21,843 nucleotides of DNA from a virus. The position numbers were made by a program, and so were the translations under genes. Under the pieces are notes generated by a model, which saw nothing but the letters and a program-made list of their open reading frames with translations, was not told the origin of the DNA and made no database searches. The stretch spans positions 1 to 21,843 of IMG/VR virus record IMGVR_UViG_3300010354_000783; one strand, written 5' to 3'. Positions within the stretch are counted from its first letter, which is position 1. Each line of letters opens with the position of its first letter. This document shows, one piece after another, positions 14,398 through 20,930 of the stretch.

Positions 14398-17018
14398 TAG
14401 CTGATACCTAGGCGGCTACGAGTGGAGCGGGACTGTTGCAGGCGGCGAATGGTGGCTTGCTCACCGCGAGCGGCACCTTGTGCGGCAGCCTGCTGCATAC
14501 CAGCGCGGAATTGGTCGGCGGTGACGTAATCCACCGAGTTGATGCGTTCCACGGTGTAGCGAACGTCGATAGCTGCTGGCGCCATTGTGGCGGTTCCGCC
14601 GGACATGTCACCGCCTTCACCACCTGCGGGGATGACACTGGAACCACGAGCGCCTGAGGCGTAGCGAGACATGGCGCCACGCATCTTGCTGGCGGGGATG
14701 ACGTATTCGGGTTCGCCGCCTTCGCCAACCATTGCGCGGGTAGGTCCGGTAACGAAACCGCCTTCTGCAAAGGGCGTAAACCCCGGTCCCTCAAGCATTG
14801 GATACGCTTTAAACCCTGAGACGTCTAAGTCGCCACCGCTATTTCCACCGGAAAGACCTGCGAAAGCGCGTGCAATTCCTATAGCGACGTACGCAGCGAT
14901 CATTTGAGCGGCGGCATCCAATAATGCACTACCAACACTCTGTAGAAAATCAGCGAATACCTGTTGTGCAGTTTTGGTGCCGTTAATTAGCTCTGCTATG
15001 CCGGTTGTCATAGCAGTTCCAAATGCTTGACCGATTGCAAGTACAGAGCCCTCTAGTGCTTGAGCTTGGACTTGTGCAAGCTGTAATTGTTGAGTTAGTT
15101 CGGCTATTTGAGTAGCACGCTCTGTAGATTTACCTGCAGCTAATTGCTGCTCAAAGGCGGCTCCCGCCGGTCCAATAAAACCTGCTTGTAATCCAGCGCC
15201 GGTAGCTGATATCTGTCTCTGCAGATTTACTACTTCTTCGGCATCTTTTCTTTGATTAGCTAGTTCAAGTAGCTCTCTGTACTTTTCAACATCCGCGCTC
15301 GTCAAGTATGCCTGCTCACGTTTTAAGTCAGCAATTTTTTGTTCTATCACTACTTGTTTTTCTGTTCCGTCGATGCGTGCGTCAGTAAGCTGTATTTCAT
15401 ATTCCACAGCCCGCAGTACGGAAGCAAATTTTTCGGTACGGTCTCTTTCTATTTGACGAATCTGGTCAGCAGCTTTACGCTCTTCGTTTGTAACCCTCGC
15501 TCTTGCTATCTGGTTAATTGTTGAACGTTCTGTTTCATAATTGGCCCTTTCCAGCTGTTTAATACGATCACGTTCTATGTCTGCTAAAGCTTTTGTAAGC
15601 TCGACGTCGGCTACAAGTAAATCACGACCGTCAAAACGTAGATCTCTAATAAGATCTTCAGCGTTTCCGATTTCAATAATTGCTTGCAGATCTGCCTGTA
15701 GAGATGCAGTTCTGTCCTCTGGCGGTTTTGGTCCTTTGCGCTTTCTTGTTTCTGCGGAGAATTGCTCGTTAAGCCGAGCAACTTCGGACAAAAATTTTCG
15801 GGTGTCTTGTAAAGCTTGATCTTGCGCTTTTTTGCGTTCCGCAGCTCCTTGGCGTATCTCATTTGCACGTTCTTTACCGAAGATAGACGGGTCTATGAAC
15901 TGACCTTGTGCACCTAGTGCAGCAGCTGCTGCAAGAATCCTATCCATTAAAGTTACTTCTTCTGCAACCTTGATAAGTTTTTGTTCTTGTAACTGAATAA
16001 GACGTTCCTGTAGAAAAGCGTTTGCAGCTGCGGAACCGTTAAGTTCCAGCTGTTTTAACGCCTCTTTTGCTTGTGTGTCGGTAATAGTATCGCGCAGTTT
16101 TACAATAGCTTCTAGTGTAGATTTATTATCTATAGCAGCAGCTAACGCATTGAAAGCCTCTTCACCCCCCACTGCACCGAAGCTTGCTGCTAGTGCTTCA
16201 CGAACATCTGCAGAACCGAACTCTGCGAAAGCACTTACCAGTTTGAGTGCCTCATCCTTAGCGATACCTAACTGCGAAGCTAGTTGAGAAATGTCAGTCG
16301 CAGTAGTACGTGATGTACTGCCGGTCGCAGACAAATTAATATTCAGAGAATTTATTTCAGTATTTAATTTTTGTGCATCATCAATAGCTTGTCCGATAGC
16401 TGTACCAACCAAGGAAAGACCGAAACCTAGTGTTCCTCCGAAGGCGCCACCGACCGCTCCACCAAGACCACCACCAACAGCCGCACCTGCTCCCTGACCG
16501 AACAACAACGGAAACGCGCCGCCGATAACAGCGTTACTTGCGGCGCTTCCCACTCGGCTGCGCAGTGCTGCAGCAGCTTGCTTTTGTTGCTCTGCCGTTA
16601 TTTTTTGTTCTGCAGCGAGTTCTTGTTGTTTTGCTTGTAACCGTTTGTTGATTACTCCGCTTATGTAGTTTTCAGCTATTGCCCTGTCTTTTACTGCTTT
16701 TAGTTGTGCTTGTGCGTCATCGCGTCGTATCTGGCTGACACGTCGTTCAACAGCCAGTGCAGCTGCTTGTGCGCTAGCACTTGTTACACCGCTTCCGCCA
16801 GGTCCCATGGGAACTGCCGAAGCTGCTCCTGCGATAGTGCGACGAATTACTACTTGCTGTTTGTTTACCTGCTCAATAGTTTTTGATACTTGTGTGAGTT
16901 TATTTTGCAGTTCATCTAAATACCGTACACCTCTTACGCCGATTTCAATATCAGCTCTGTAAGCGTCCACGGCTTGCGTCACACTCTGGTACTTCAGTTT
17001 ACGCGACAAAAAAGCCAC
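14397..17018 (-). CDS. Tail tape measure protein
   Basis: GTG at 17018 is chosen (873 aa), four bases after the chaperone extension stop; the TTG at 17099 would add 27 Arg/Lys/Ser-rich residues that only mirror the chaperone frame. The protein has a helical Gln-rich N-terminus (AKQQELAAEQKITAEQQKQA), a Gly-rich hydrophobic hairpin at about 161-213 (VIGGAFPLLFGQGAGAAVGG and onward), long coiled-coil regions, a second hydrophobic region (LLDAAAQMIAAYVAIGIARA), and the tape-measure signature FAEGGFVTGPTRAMVGEGGE from about residue 750. It sets tail length and is ejected or spans the membrane at infection; 873 residues imply a tail of roughly 130 nm if the usual 0.15 nm per residue applies. Much of 14900-17000 is visibly AT-richer than its neighbours. 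Confidence 0.9.
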   Translation of the reverse strand: MAFLSRKLKYQSVTQAVDAYRADIEIGVRGVRYLDELQNKLTQVSKTIEQVNKQQVVIRRTIAGAASAVPMGPGGSGVTSASAQAAALAVERRVSQIRRDDAQAQLKAVKDRAIAENYISGVINKRLQAKQQELAAEQKITAEQQKQAAAALRSRVGSAASNAVIGGAFPLLFGQGAGAAVGGGLGGAVGGAFGGTLGFGLSLVGTAIGQAIDDAQKLNTEINSLNINLSATGSTSRTTATDISQLASQLGIAKDEALKLVSAFAEFGSADVREALAASFGAVGGEEAFNALAAAIDNKSTLEAIVKLRDTITDTQAKEALKQLELNGSAAANAFLQERLIQLQEQKLIKVAEEVTLMDRILAAAAALGAQGQFIDPSIFGKERANEIRQGAAERKKAQDQALQDTRKFLSEVARLNEQFSAETRKRKGPKPPEDRTASLQADLQAIIEIGNAEDLIRDLRFDGRDLLVADVELTKALADIERDRIKQLERANYETERSTINQIARARVTNEERKAADQIRQIERDRTEKFASVLRAVEYEIQLTDARIDGTEKQVVIEQKIADLKREQAYLTSADVEKYRELLELANQRKDAEEVVNLQRQISATGAGLQAGFIGPAGAAFEQQLAAGKSTERATQIAELTQQLQLAQVQAQALEGSVLAIGQAFGTAMTTGIAELINGTKTAQQVFADFLQSVGSALLDAAAQMIAAYVAIGIARAFAGLSGGNSGGDLDVSGFKAYPMLEGPGFTPFAEGGFVTGPTRAMVGEGGEPEYVIPASKMRGAMSRYASGARGSSVIPAGGEGGDMSGGTATMAPAAIDVRYTVERINSVDYVTADQFRAGMQQAAAQGAARGEQATIRRLQQSRSTRSRLGIS

Positions 17019-17022
17019 CGGG

Positions 17023-17217
17023 TTAGCGGCGGCGTTTGGCCTTTTCGATTTCCTTTTGTTGGTCCTCGTTGAGGATCTGGAAGTAGGCGCTCCAGCCAAG
17101 GAGTTCTTCGGCGGTCATCATGCTGCGGACTTGGCCGAGGCTTAGTCCCAGCTCTTTGGCGACGCCGAACTGGAGCATGAGCCAGTTGTCCTGGCGAAGC
17201 TCCTTGGCTAGTTCTTG
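17023..17217 (-). CDS. Tail assembly chaperone C-terminal (gpT-like) frameshift extension
   Basis: In the -1 frame relative to the chaperone gene, an open reading frame of 64 codons after the shift point encodes QELAKELRQDNWLMLQFGVA and ends with ...SMMTAEELLGWSAYFQILNE and a Lys/Arg tail. The MTAxExxxWxAYxxI pattern is the hallmark of the gpT part of G-GT chaperones. The frame has a TGA just upstream (17236-17238) and overlaps the zero-frame stop TAG (17208-17210), so only a short window allows the shift. Shifted product: about 177 aa (113 + 64). The GT form binds the tape measure and recruits tube subunits, and is absent from the finished particle. An internal ATG at 17178 could make a shorter separate protein. 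Confidence 0.78.
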   Translation of the reverse strand, partial: QELAKELRQDNWLMLQFGVAKELGLSLGQVRSMMTAEELLGWSAYFQILNEDQQKEIEKAKRRR

Positions 17218-17555
17218 GGGTCGATGGGCTCGGCGTCATCGGTGAGGATCGCCAGCATCAGTGCTTGGAGGTCCTTGTCCTTGACCTCGTTCTTCAGCAC
17301 GTCGATTTCACCAGCGCTGAACAGCTTGGTGCCGTTTTCGTCGAGGGCTTTGGCGATCAGCAGCTGAAGTGCAAAAGCGTTGGCGTCATCCGACTTGGCT
17401 TGCTTTTGGGCGCGTTCACGCTCAGCCATCGTCAGCGGTGCCACCCACATCTCAAAGGTGCTGCCATCAGACAGCTCTACTTGCTTTTTGACCGGCTCTA
17501 GGTTCGCTGCTTTGCGCAGGCGATCAATAGCGCGGACTGGAATTGAGGAAGGCAT
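17208..17555 (-). CDS. Tail assembly chaperone (gpG-like)
   Basis: The 115-aa product begins MPSSIPVRAIDRLRKAANLE and contains VELSDGSTFEMWVAPLTMAE and a helical C-terminal half (ALDENGTKLFSAGEIDVLKN). Position between the tube gene and the tape measure, size, and the presence of an overlapping -1 frame identify it as the G part of the G-GT tail assembly chaperone. It follows a strong terminator behind the tail tube gene, with 43 bases of leader, so it is expected to be made in smaller amount than the tube. The coding end, GAC CCC AAG AAC TAG, holds the probable slip site. Confidence 0.82.
   Translation of the reverse strand: MPSSIPVRAIDRLRKAANLEPVKKQVELSDGSTFEMWVAPLTMAERERAQKQAKSDDANAFALQLLIAKALDENGTKLFSAGEIDVLKNEVKDKDLQALMLAILTDDAEPIDPKN
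17214..17220 (-). other. Probable -1 frameshift site CCCCAAG in the tail chaperone gene
   Basis: On the minus strand the zero-frame codons GAC CCC AAG AAC TAG contain CCCC. A Pro-tRNA on CCC (17217-17219) can re-pair one base back on CCC (17218-17220), after which CAA GAA CTA is read. In-frame limits are a TGA at 17236-17238 and a TAG at 17208-17210, so few other sites are possible. The A-site pairing after slippage would be poor, unlike a full X XXY YYZ site. Confidence 0.55.
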
Positions 17556-17598
17556 GAAGTCCTGTGCTTTCTCGCACTACTGTAGCGGACTAGACATG

Positions 17599-17625
17599 AA
17601 AAACCCCGGCGGTGAGGCCGGGGTT
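17599..17625 (-). terminator. Rho-independent terminator behind the major tail tube gene
   Basis: On the minus strand AACCCCGGC, a six-base loop and GCCGGGGTT form a perfect nine-pair stem followed directly by T-rich sequence (GTTTTTC). It lies 26 bases beyond the tube stop and ahead of the chaperone gene. The free energy was not computed. Confidence 0.82.
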
Positions 17626-17651
17626 GCTGAACCTACTGCACCAGCAGACTA

Positions 17652-18425
17652 TCAGGCAGAGGTGCTGAAGTCGAAGGTGGGGGTGCCGGCAGGACGGAAG
17701 TTGACGGTCACAGACTGAGCATCGTCGGGGTTGATGTTCAGGCTGGCCGAGGTCAGCACTGCATCAAACGAGATCGAGCGGCTGAGGCTTTCGCTCAGGG
17801 TCCCGCCGCTGAATACGCGATCGGTGTACAGCTTGAAGGCGGCGCCGGTTTGCTGGCGCTGCAGCACGTCCTCGATCATGCGGTTGGACAGGGCGGCGTC
17901 CTCGTTGGTCATGTAGACCGTTGCGGTGCCGGTGCCGTCGCCGAAGCCCGAGATGTAGCTGCGGAAAGGAACGTACTGACCAGGGGTTTGACCGATGACT
18001 GTGACATCAATTTCCGCGCGTGAAATTTCGAAGCTCCAGTCCCTGCACTGCCCGACAACGGCGTATTCGGCGTAATACACCTCGAACTCGTTAGGGGCAG
18101 CCACCGTGCCATCGTCGGTGATGGCAAGAATGGTGCCGCCGGCAGAAGTCGAAACGGTGAGGGCACCGGTATTAGCGGTGTAGCTCAGCACGTAGTAGGT
18201 GGTGGCGTCAGAAATGGGGGCAGGCAAAGTGCCGGTGCCGGCGCCGCCGGTTTGGCTGTTCACAACGCGGAACTTCACGGGGTCACCGACCTTGAAGTTC
18301 AGGTAGGGGGCAACGGTGATGGTATCGGTGGTGGTGTTTACACCAGCCTCACCGAAGGTGCCGGTGGTGCCGGCGGGCTTGTAGTAGAGGGCGCCGGACG
18401 TGCCGGACAGAACGGTGGTGGCCAT
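17652..18425 (-). CDS. Major tail tube protein
   Basis: ATG at 18425 gives 257 aa beginning MATTVLSGTSGALYYKPAGT; a TTG at 18437 would add four residues. A beta-rich N-terminal insertion (about 40-110: NFKVGDPVKFRVV, TTYYVLSYTANTGALTVSTS) precedes the tube motif at about 124-171, VGQCRDWSFEISRAEIDVTV, then ISGFGDGTGTATVYM, with the closing VLTSASLNINPDDAQSVTVN strand. Position before the chaperone and tape measure is canonical for the tube subunit. A terminator directly behind it and a promoter-like motif before it suggest high, separately controlled expression. Tens to hundreds of copies form the tail shaft around the tape measure. Confidence 0.85.
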   Translation of the reverse strand: MATTVLSGTSGALYYKPAGTTGTFGEAGVNTTTDTITVAPYLNFKVGDPVKFRVVNSQTGGAGTGTLPAPISDATTYYVLSYTANTGALTVSTSAGGTILAITDDGTVAAPNEFEVYYAEYAVVGQCRDWSFEISRAEIDVTVIGQTPGQYVPFRSYISGFGDGTGTATVYMTNEDAALSNRMIEDVLQRQQTGAAFKLYTDRVFSGGTLSESLSRSISFDAVLTSASLNINPDDAQSVTVNFRPAGTPTFDFSTSA

Positions 18426-18467
18426 AGGGCGTACCAAATGTGGTTTTCTGGGCGGGCACTGCCCGGC

Positions 18468-18486
18468 TTAATACAGGTTAGCGCCC
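18468..18486 (-). promoter_or_regulatory. Promoter-like motif, copy B
   Basis: In the 75-base gap before the tail tube gene the minus strand reads GGGCGCTAACCTGTATTAA, 16/19 identical to copy A at 2559-2577. It ends 42 bases before the tube ATG. The AT-rich end may be a -10 element. A five-pair hairpin (CGGGC AGT GCCCG, 18450-18462) lies just downstream, without a T-tract. Confidence 0.4.
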
Positions 18487-18500
18487 ACAACAAACATTTC

Positions 18501-18932
18501 CTACGACAGCACAGTTGCTACGTAGGAGGTTTCAATTCGTCCCACAAAATGCGGTGATTCTTCTGTCGCAGAAAATGTTGGGCCGGTGATTTCGCCGACT
18601 TTGAAGTAGACGCCTGTTGTGCCCTTAGTGTTGTTGTTAAGTGCTTCGAGCACATTTACGGCAGTAGTCAACAAAGTTTGGTTGCGGGCGGGGCCGCGTC
18701 CTTTCTCTGTAAAAATACGGATGACAATCGCACCACGTGCGTTATCAACGCTTGAAGTGAGGGTGGGCTCGTTGGTAATGCCGAAAGTAACATTGACGCG
18801 AACGTACTCGGTAGTGGTGTTAGGGGGTACGGCTGTGATGTTGTCAAAATAGACAGGCACTGCAGGCACCAGTGCGCTGAAGGCACTAAGCAGCGGATTT
18901 TCGACGGCGGCGCGAATTGCTTGGTAGTTCAT
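18501..18932 (-). CDS. Tail terminator protein (DUF4128/gpU-like)
   Basis: The 143-aa product begins MNYQAIRAAVENPLLSAFSA and has VPVYFDNITAVPPNTTTEYV, then VRVNVTFGITNEPTL and IVIRIFTEKGRGPARNQTLL. This is the alpha-beta pattern of small phage tail-terminator proteins (DUF4128, lambda gpU): an N-terminal helix, a conserved 'xYxDNxxxxPPNxxxYVRV' strand pair, an 'I.IFT..G.G......A' strand and a long helix. It caps the tail tube as a ring and joins it to the head connector. ATG at 18932 overlaps the preceding gene by four bases (ATGA). The gene is followed by the only sizeable gap in this part of the module. Confidence 0.78.
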   Translation of the reverse strand: MNYQAIRAAVENPLLSAFSALVPAVPVYFDNITAVPPNTTTEYVRVNVTFGITNEPTLTSSVDNARGAIVIRIFTEKGRGPARNQTLLTTAVNVLEALNNNTKGTTGVYFKVGEITGPTFSATEESPHFVGRIETSYVATVLS

Positions 18933-19504
18933 CGGGGGTTTCTCAACGCAGCGTCCATTTCTAGTTTTACAGCTCTATTGAGTGCGCCTCCAGCGGCGTA
19001 TGTTGCAAGCCAATCAAGGGGTGCAGTGCGACTAGCGCTGCCGTTTGGGCGGCCTCCGCTTGTTTGTCCGCGATACGTATTACGTAAACGTGTTGTTTCT
19101 TCCTGCTCCCATTTACGAAGACCTAGTTGTGTTTGAGGTCTGGGCGCGTCTTTAGGGCGAATAAAGGTGCTCTGAACTTCGTCAGTTGCCTCTGCAGCAT
19201 AAGTGGAAAAGTTGGATATACGGAAAACAACTTTGTCTTGTCTCAAAAAACTAGCGGTTACTTGACGGCCAGTAACAGCAGGAGTGCTAATAGGTCTTGG
19301 TTCTCCCGGTTGTCCGTCACCTTTCACTGTGTTTGTAGGTGTTTCTATTTGCCAAGAGTTTGAAAACTTACCAGTCCAACTTGGGCCGGCTTGCTGGAGT
19401 TCTCGAACTACGCGTTCAGCAGCAGACTTGGGACCATTAAATAGCGTTGTCGCAAATACCCTGTCTAGTTCCTGCAGAGCTTTAGGTAGTTGGTTACGTG
19501 CCAT
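18929..19504 (-). CDS. Neck / tail completion protein, HK97 gp10-like
   Basis: The 191-aa product begins MARNQLPKALQELDRVFATT and contains PSWTGKFSNSWQIETP, a typical 'P.xTG.L..SW' turn of gp10/minor neck proteins, and VVFRISNFSTYAAEATDEVQ, which parallels the 'V.N...YA...E.G' segment. The tail end is Arg-rich with RTAPLDWLATYAAGGALNRA. It should sit at the neck, where connector and tail join. ATG at 19504 shares a base with the previous stop (TAATG). Codon use here is noticeably more AT-leaning than in the connector genes to its right. The gp10-like call rests on position and these short motifs. Confidence 0.65.
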   Translation of the reverse strand: MARNQLPKALQELDRVFATTLFNGPKSAAERVVRELQQAGPSWTGKFSNSWQIETPTNTVKGDGQPGEPRPISTPAVTGRQVTASFLRQDKVVFRISNFSTYAAEATDEVQSTFIRPKDAPRPQTQLGLRKWEQEETTRLRNTYRGQTSGGRPNGSASRTAPLDWLATYAAGGALNRAVKLEMDAALRNPR

Positions 19505-19881
19505 TACTGGGGCCTCGCAATGAGGGTGTGCATGACGGGATTGTCGCCGCGATAGCTGGTGATGGCGATGATTTTGGCTTCGCGGGTGGCGCCGTCTTGG
19601 GTGTACTGGATGCGGTCGGCTTCAGTGGGGTAGTACGTTCCAAGCTCGCTGGTGCCAATAATCACCTTGAGATCGGTGGTTTGATACAGACCCTCGGATT
19701 CGCGGGGATTTACCCGCGTAATTACGGCTTTTACCGAGACCGTAGTGTCTGCGCCTGTGACCGCTCCAGTTGTTGGGTTGTAGGTGCGGGGAGTGCTGGT
19801 TTTGATGTACGTGATGGCTTGGCCCCAGTCGTTTAGGACGCTGGTGGGAATCGGGGCGAATACGTCGTCGATGAGGCCCAT
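19504..19881 (-). CDS. Head-tail connector (stopper-like) protein
   Basis: The 125-aa product begins MGLIDDVFAPIPTSVLNDWG and is beta-rich, with ITYIKTSTPRTYNPTTGAVT, VSVKAVITRVNPRES and the C-terminal REAKIIAITSYRGDNPVMHT. Position after the DnaT-like adaptor, size and beta-sheet pattern fit the head-closure or stopper ring of siphophage connectors. ATG at 19881 lies one base beyond the preceding stop (TGA T ATG). No enzymatic motif is seen. The stopper role is inferred mostly from gene order. Confidence 0.62.
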   Translation of the reverse strand: MGLIDDVFAPIPTSVLNDWGQAITYIKTSTPRTYNPTTGAVTGADTTVSVKAVITRVNPRESEGLYQTTDLKVIIGTSELGTYYPTEADRIQYTQDGATREAKIIAITSYRGDNPVMHTLIARPQ

Positions 19882-19882
19882 A

Positions 19883-20413
19883 TCACCCTCGGAATAGACG
19901 GACGGCGTAGTTAGCGGCGCCGCCCATGCAGTAAGGGCCTAGGTAGGACTGGAGCCAAGGGTAAACGTCGAAGACGTTGTTGATGACGCCGCTGGTTTGA
20001 CTGGTTTTGTTGTATTTGACCTTGAGTTCGCCCAGTTCCACTTCGTCGTAGATGCCGGTTGTGCCGGTGGTGCCGGTGATGGCGTCAGTGTCGTTGGCGA
20101 GGGCACGTGCCAGCTCGTAGGTGGCGACCTTGATGGGTTCCGGGATCAGGGTGCAGGCAAGGTCGATACCGTCAACCTTGTAGTCCTCGCGGGGCCACTT
20201 CAGGGCTTGGGTTTCGGTACAGCGGTCGCCGTAAAAACTCAGCGCATCGATCCAGCGCGTAGCCGAGATCAAAGCGCGATTCTTCTGGTCGTCGGTCTTG
20301 CTGGTCCAGGTGCTGCTGTCGGGGACGGTCTCGAAATACGTGTTGGCGCCAGCCAGTGTTACGTAGCTGTTCGCCGACGCTCCGCTCAAAGTGGCATCAA
20401 TGACGGCAGCCAC
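19883..20413 (-). CDS. Head-tail adaptor of the DnaT-like (DnaT_2) family
   Basis: The 176-aa product starts at GTG (20413), four bases after the preceding stop region, as MAAVIDATLSGASANSYVTL. The motif order ASANSYVTLAGANTYFETV, then RALISATRWIDAL, then TETQALKWPREDYKVDGIDL and IPEPIKVATYELARAL matches the phage 'DnaT-like ssDNA-binding' family. Despite the name, members sit in head-completion modules and act as adaptor proteins under the portal. Here it is the first of the connector genes. The segment with NNVFDVYPWLQSYLG near the C-terminus is aromatic and probably packs on a neighbouring ring. Confidence 0.78.
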   Translation of the reverse strand: MAAVIDATLSGASANSYVTLAGANTYFETVPDSSTWTSKTDDQKNRALISATRWIDALSFYGDRCTETQALKWPREDYKVDGIDLACTLIPEPIKVATYELARALANDTDAITGTTGTTGIYDEVELGELKVKYNKTSQTSGVINNVFDVYPWLQSYLGPYCMGGAANYAVRLFRG

Positions 20414-20416
20414 GGC

Positions 20417-20611
20417 TTAATACATCCTTTGTTTGAGTCTAGCGCCAGTGCGTGATTTCCTCTGTTTGGCCGTAGGGCGTAGCAATGTGGCGTGGTAAAC
20501 CTCTGCGCCAGCAAGCTCTAGGTCGGCCTGCTTTTCGGTGTGCTCGCCGTATGGAATGTCGAGAAAGAATCGCCGGTTATTGTGTAGTACGAACAGTCGG
20601 ACCAAGTTCAT
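20417..20611 (-). CDS. 64-aa hypothetical protein, start shared with the antisense HTH gene
   Basis: ATG at 20611 gives 64 residues, MNLVRLFVLHNNRRFFLDIP and onward, ending in a strongly basic tail (KQRKSRTGARLKQRMY). The frame extends to 20689, but the extra part would run through the antisense HTH gene. The stop is followed after three bases by the GTG of the adaptor gene, which suggests coupling. The start codon and that of the plus-strand HTH gene share CATG (20609-20612). The first half is hydrophobic but not a membrane segment; two beta strands are plausible. Role unknown; a small decoration or connector accessory protein would fit the location. No promoter could be recognised for it. 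Confidence 0.55.
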   Translation of the reverse strand: MNLVRLFVLHNNRRFFLDIPYGEHTEKQADLELAGAEVYHATLLRPTAKQRKSRTGARLKQRMY

Positions 20612-20879
20612 GTCGCCGCGTCGTGCTTCCGTAGAACCCAGCGTAGATGCGCTGGACGTGCAAGCCCCTGATACGAAAAAGCCCCGCAAGTGGGCTGATG
20701 TAGCAAAACAAATTCAAGGTCTGCGTGAAAAAGGCGCGACAGTTCCGGAGATCTGTGAACAGTTGCAGGTTTCTTATGTGCTGGTGAACCAGCTGATCCT
20801 GCAGTCGTACAAGATGGCGATTGATTCGGAGCAGGTGTTCCAGCGGCAGGAAGAGATGCGGTTGGCTGAGGAAGCCTGA
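20610..20879 (+). CDS. 89-aa helix-turn-helix protein transcribed against the structural operon
   Basis: ATG at 20610 gives 89 residues; a GTG at 20538 and an internal GTG at 20658 are alternatives. After a disordered N-terminus there is KKPRKWADVAKQIQGLREKG and a helix-turn-helix at about 40-66, ATVPEICEQLQVSYVLVNQL, followed by a charged helix ending EEMRLAEEA. This pattern is that of small DNA-binding domains (sigma-region-4 or resolvase-type HTH). The codons are well formed. It is convergent with the capsid gene, sharing a bidirectional terminator, and divergent from the 64-aa gene. A small self-terminated gene placed in reverse between structural genes is typical of a moron or regulator. 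Target and function are unknown. Confidence 0.68.
   Translation: MSPRRASVEPSVDALDVQAPDTKKPRKWADVAKQIQGLREKGATVPEICEQLQVSYVLVNQLILQSYKMAIDSEQVFQRQEEMRLAEEA
20676..20696 (-). terminator. Terminator-like hairpin inside the HTH gene, minus strand
   Basis: On the minus strand AGCCC, a seven-base loop and GGGCT are followed by five T residues (AGCCCACTTGCGGGGCTTTTT). The plus strand here encodes KKPRKWA of the HTH protein. Its orientation would stop transcripts coming from the capsid gene. The stem is only five pairs. Confidence 0.5.
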
Positions 20880-20885
20880 TAAAAG

Positions 20886-20913
20886 AAAAGGCCCCCGAGT
20901 TGGGGGCCTTTTT
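20886..20913. terminator. Bidirectional Rho-independent terminator between the capsid and HTH genes
   Basis: AAAAGGCCCCC, loop GAGTT, GGGGGCCTTTTT forms an eleven-pair stem with an A-tract on one side and a T-tract on the other, so it can end both the plus-strand HTH transcript (TGA at 20877-20879) and the minus-strand capsid transcript (stop at 20931). Confidence 0.9.
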
Positions 20914-20930
20914 GCTGTACGGCTGAAAAA

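Noticed and set aside
17019-17099. Upstream TTG start for the tape measure protein
   Set aside because: The added residues overlap the gpT extension and are an out-of-frame basic stretch; GTG at 17018 follows the chaperone stop closely.
16994-17239. Minus-strand frame of 81 codons between the chaperone and the tape measure
   Set aside because: Arg/Pro-rich product; the gpT-like frame at the same place carries the conserved chaperone motif instead.
18450-18462. Short hairpin (CGGGC AGT GCCCG) before the tail tube gene as a terminator
   Set aside because: Only five pairs and no T-tract on either strand.
18464-20424. Shared 12-mer CGGCTTAATACA at 18464-18475 and 20413-20424
   Set aside because: At the second place it coincides with a stop codon four bases before a start codon, leaving no room for a leader; one 12-base match per window is expected by chance.
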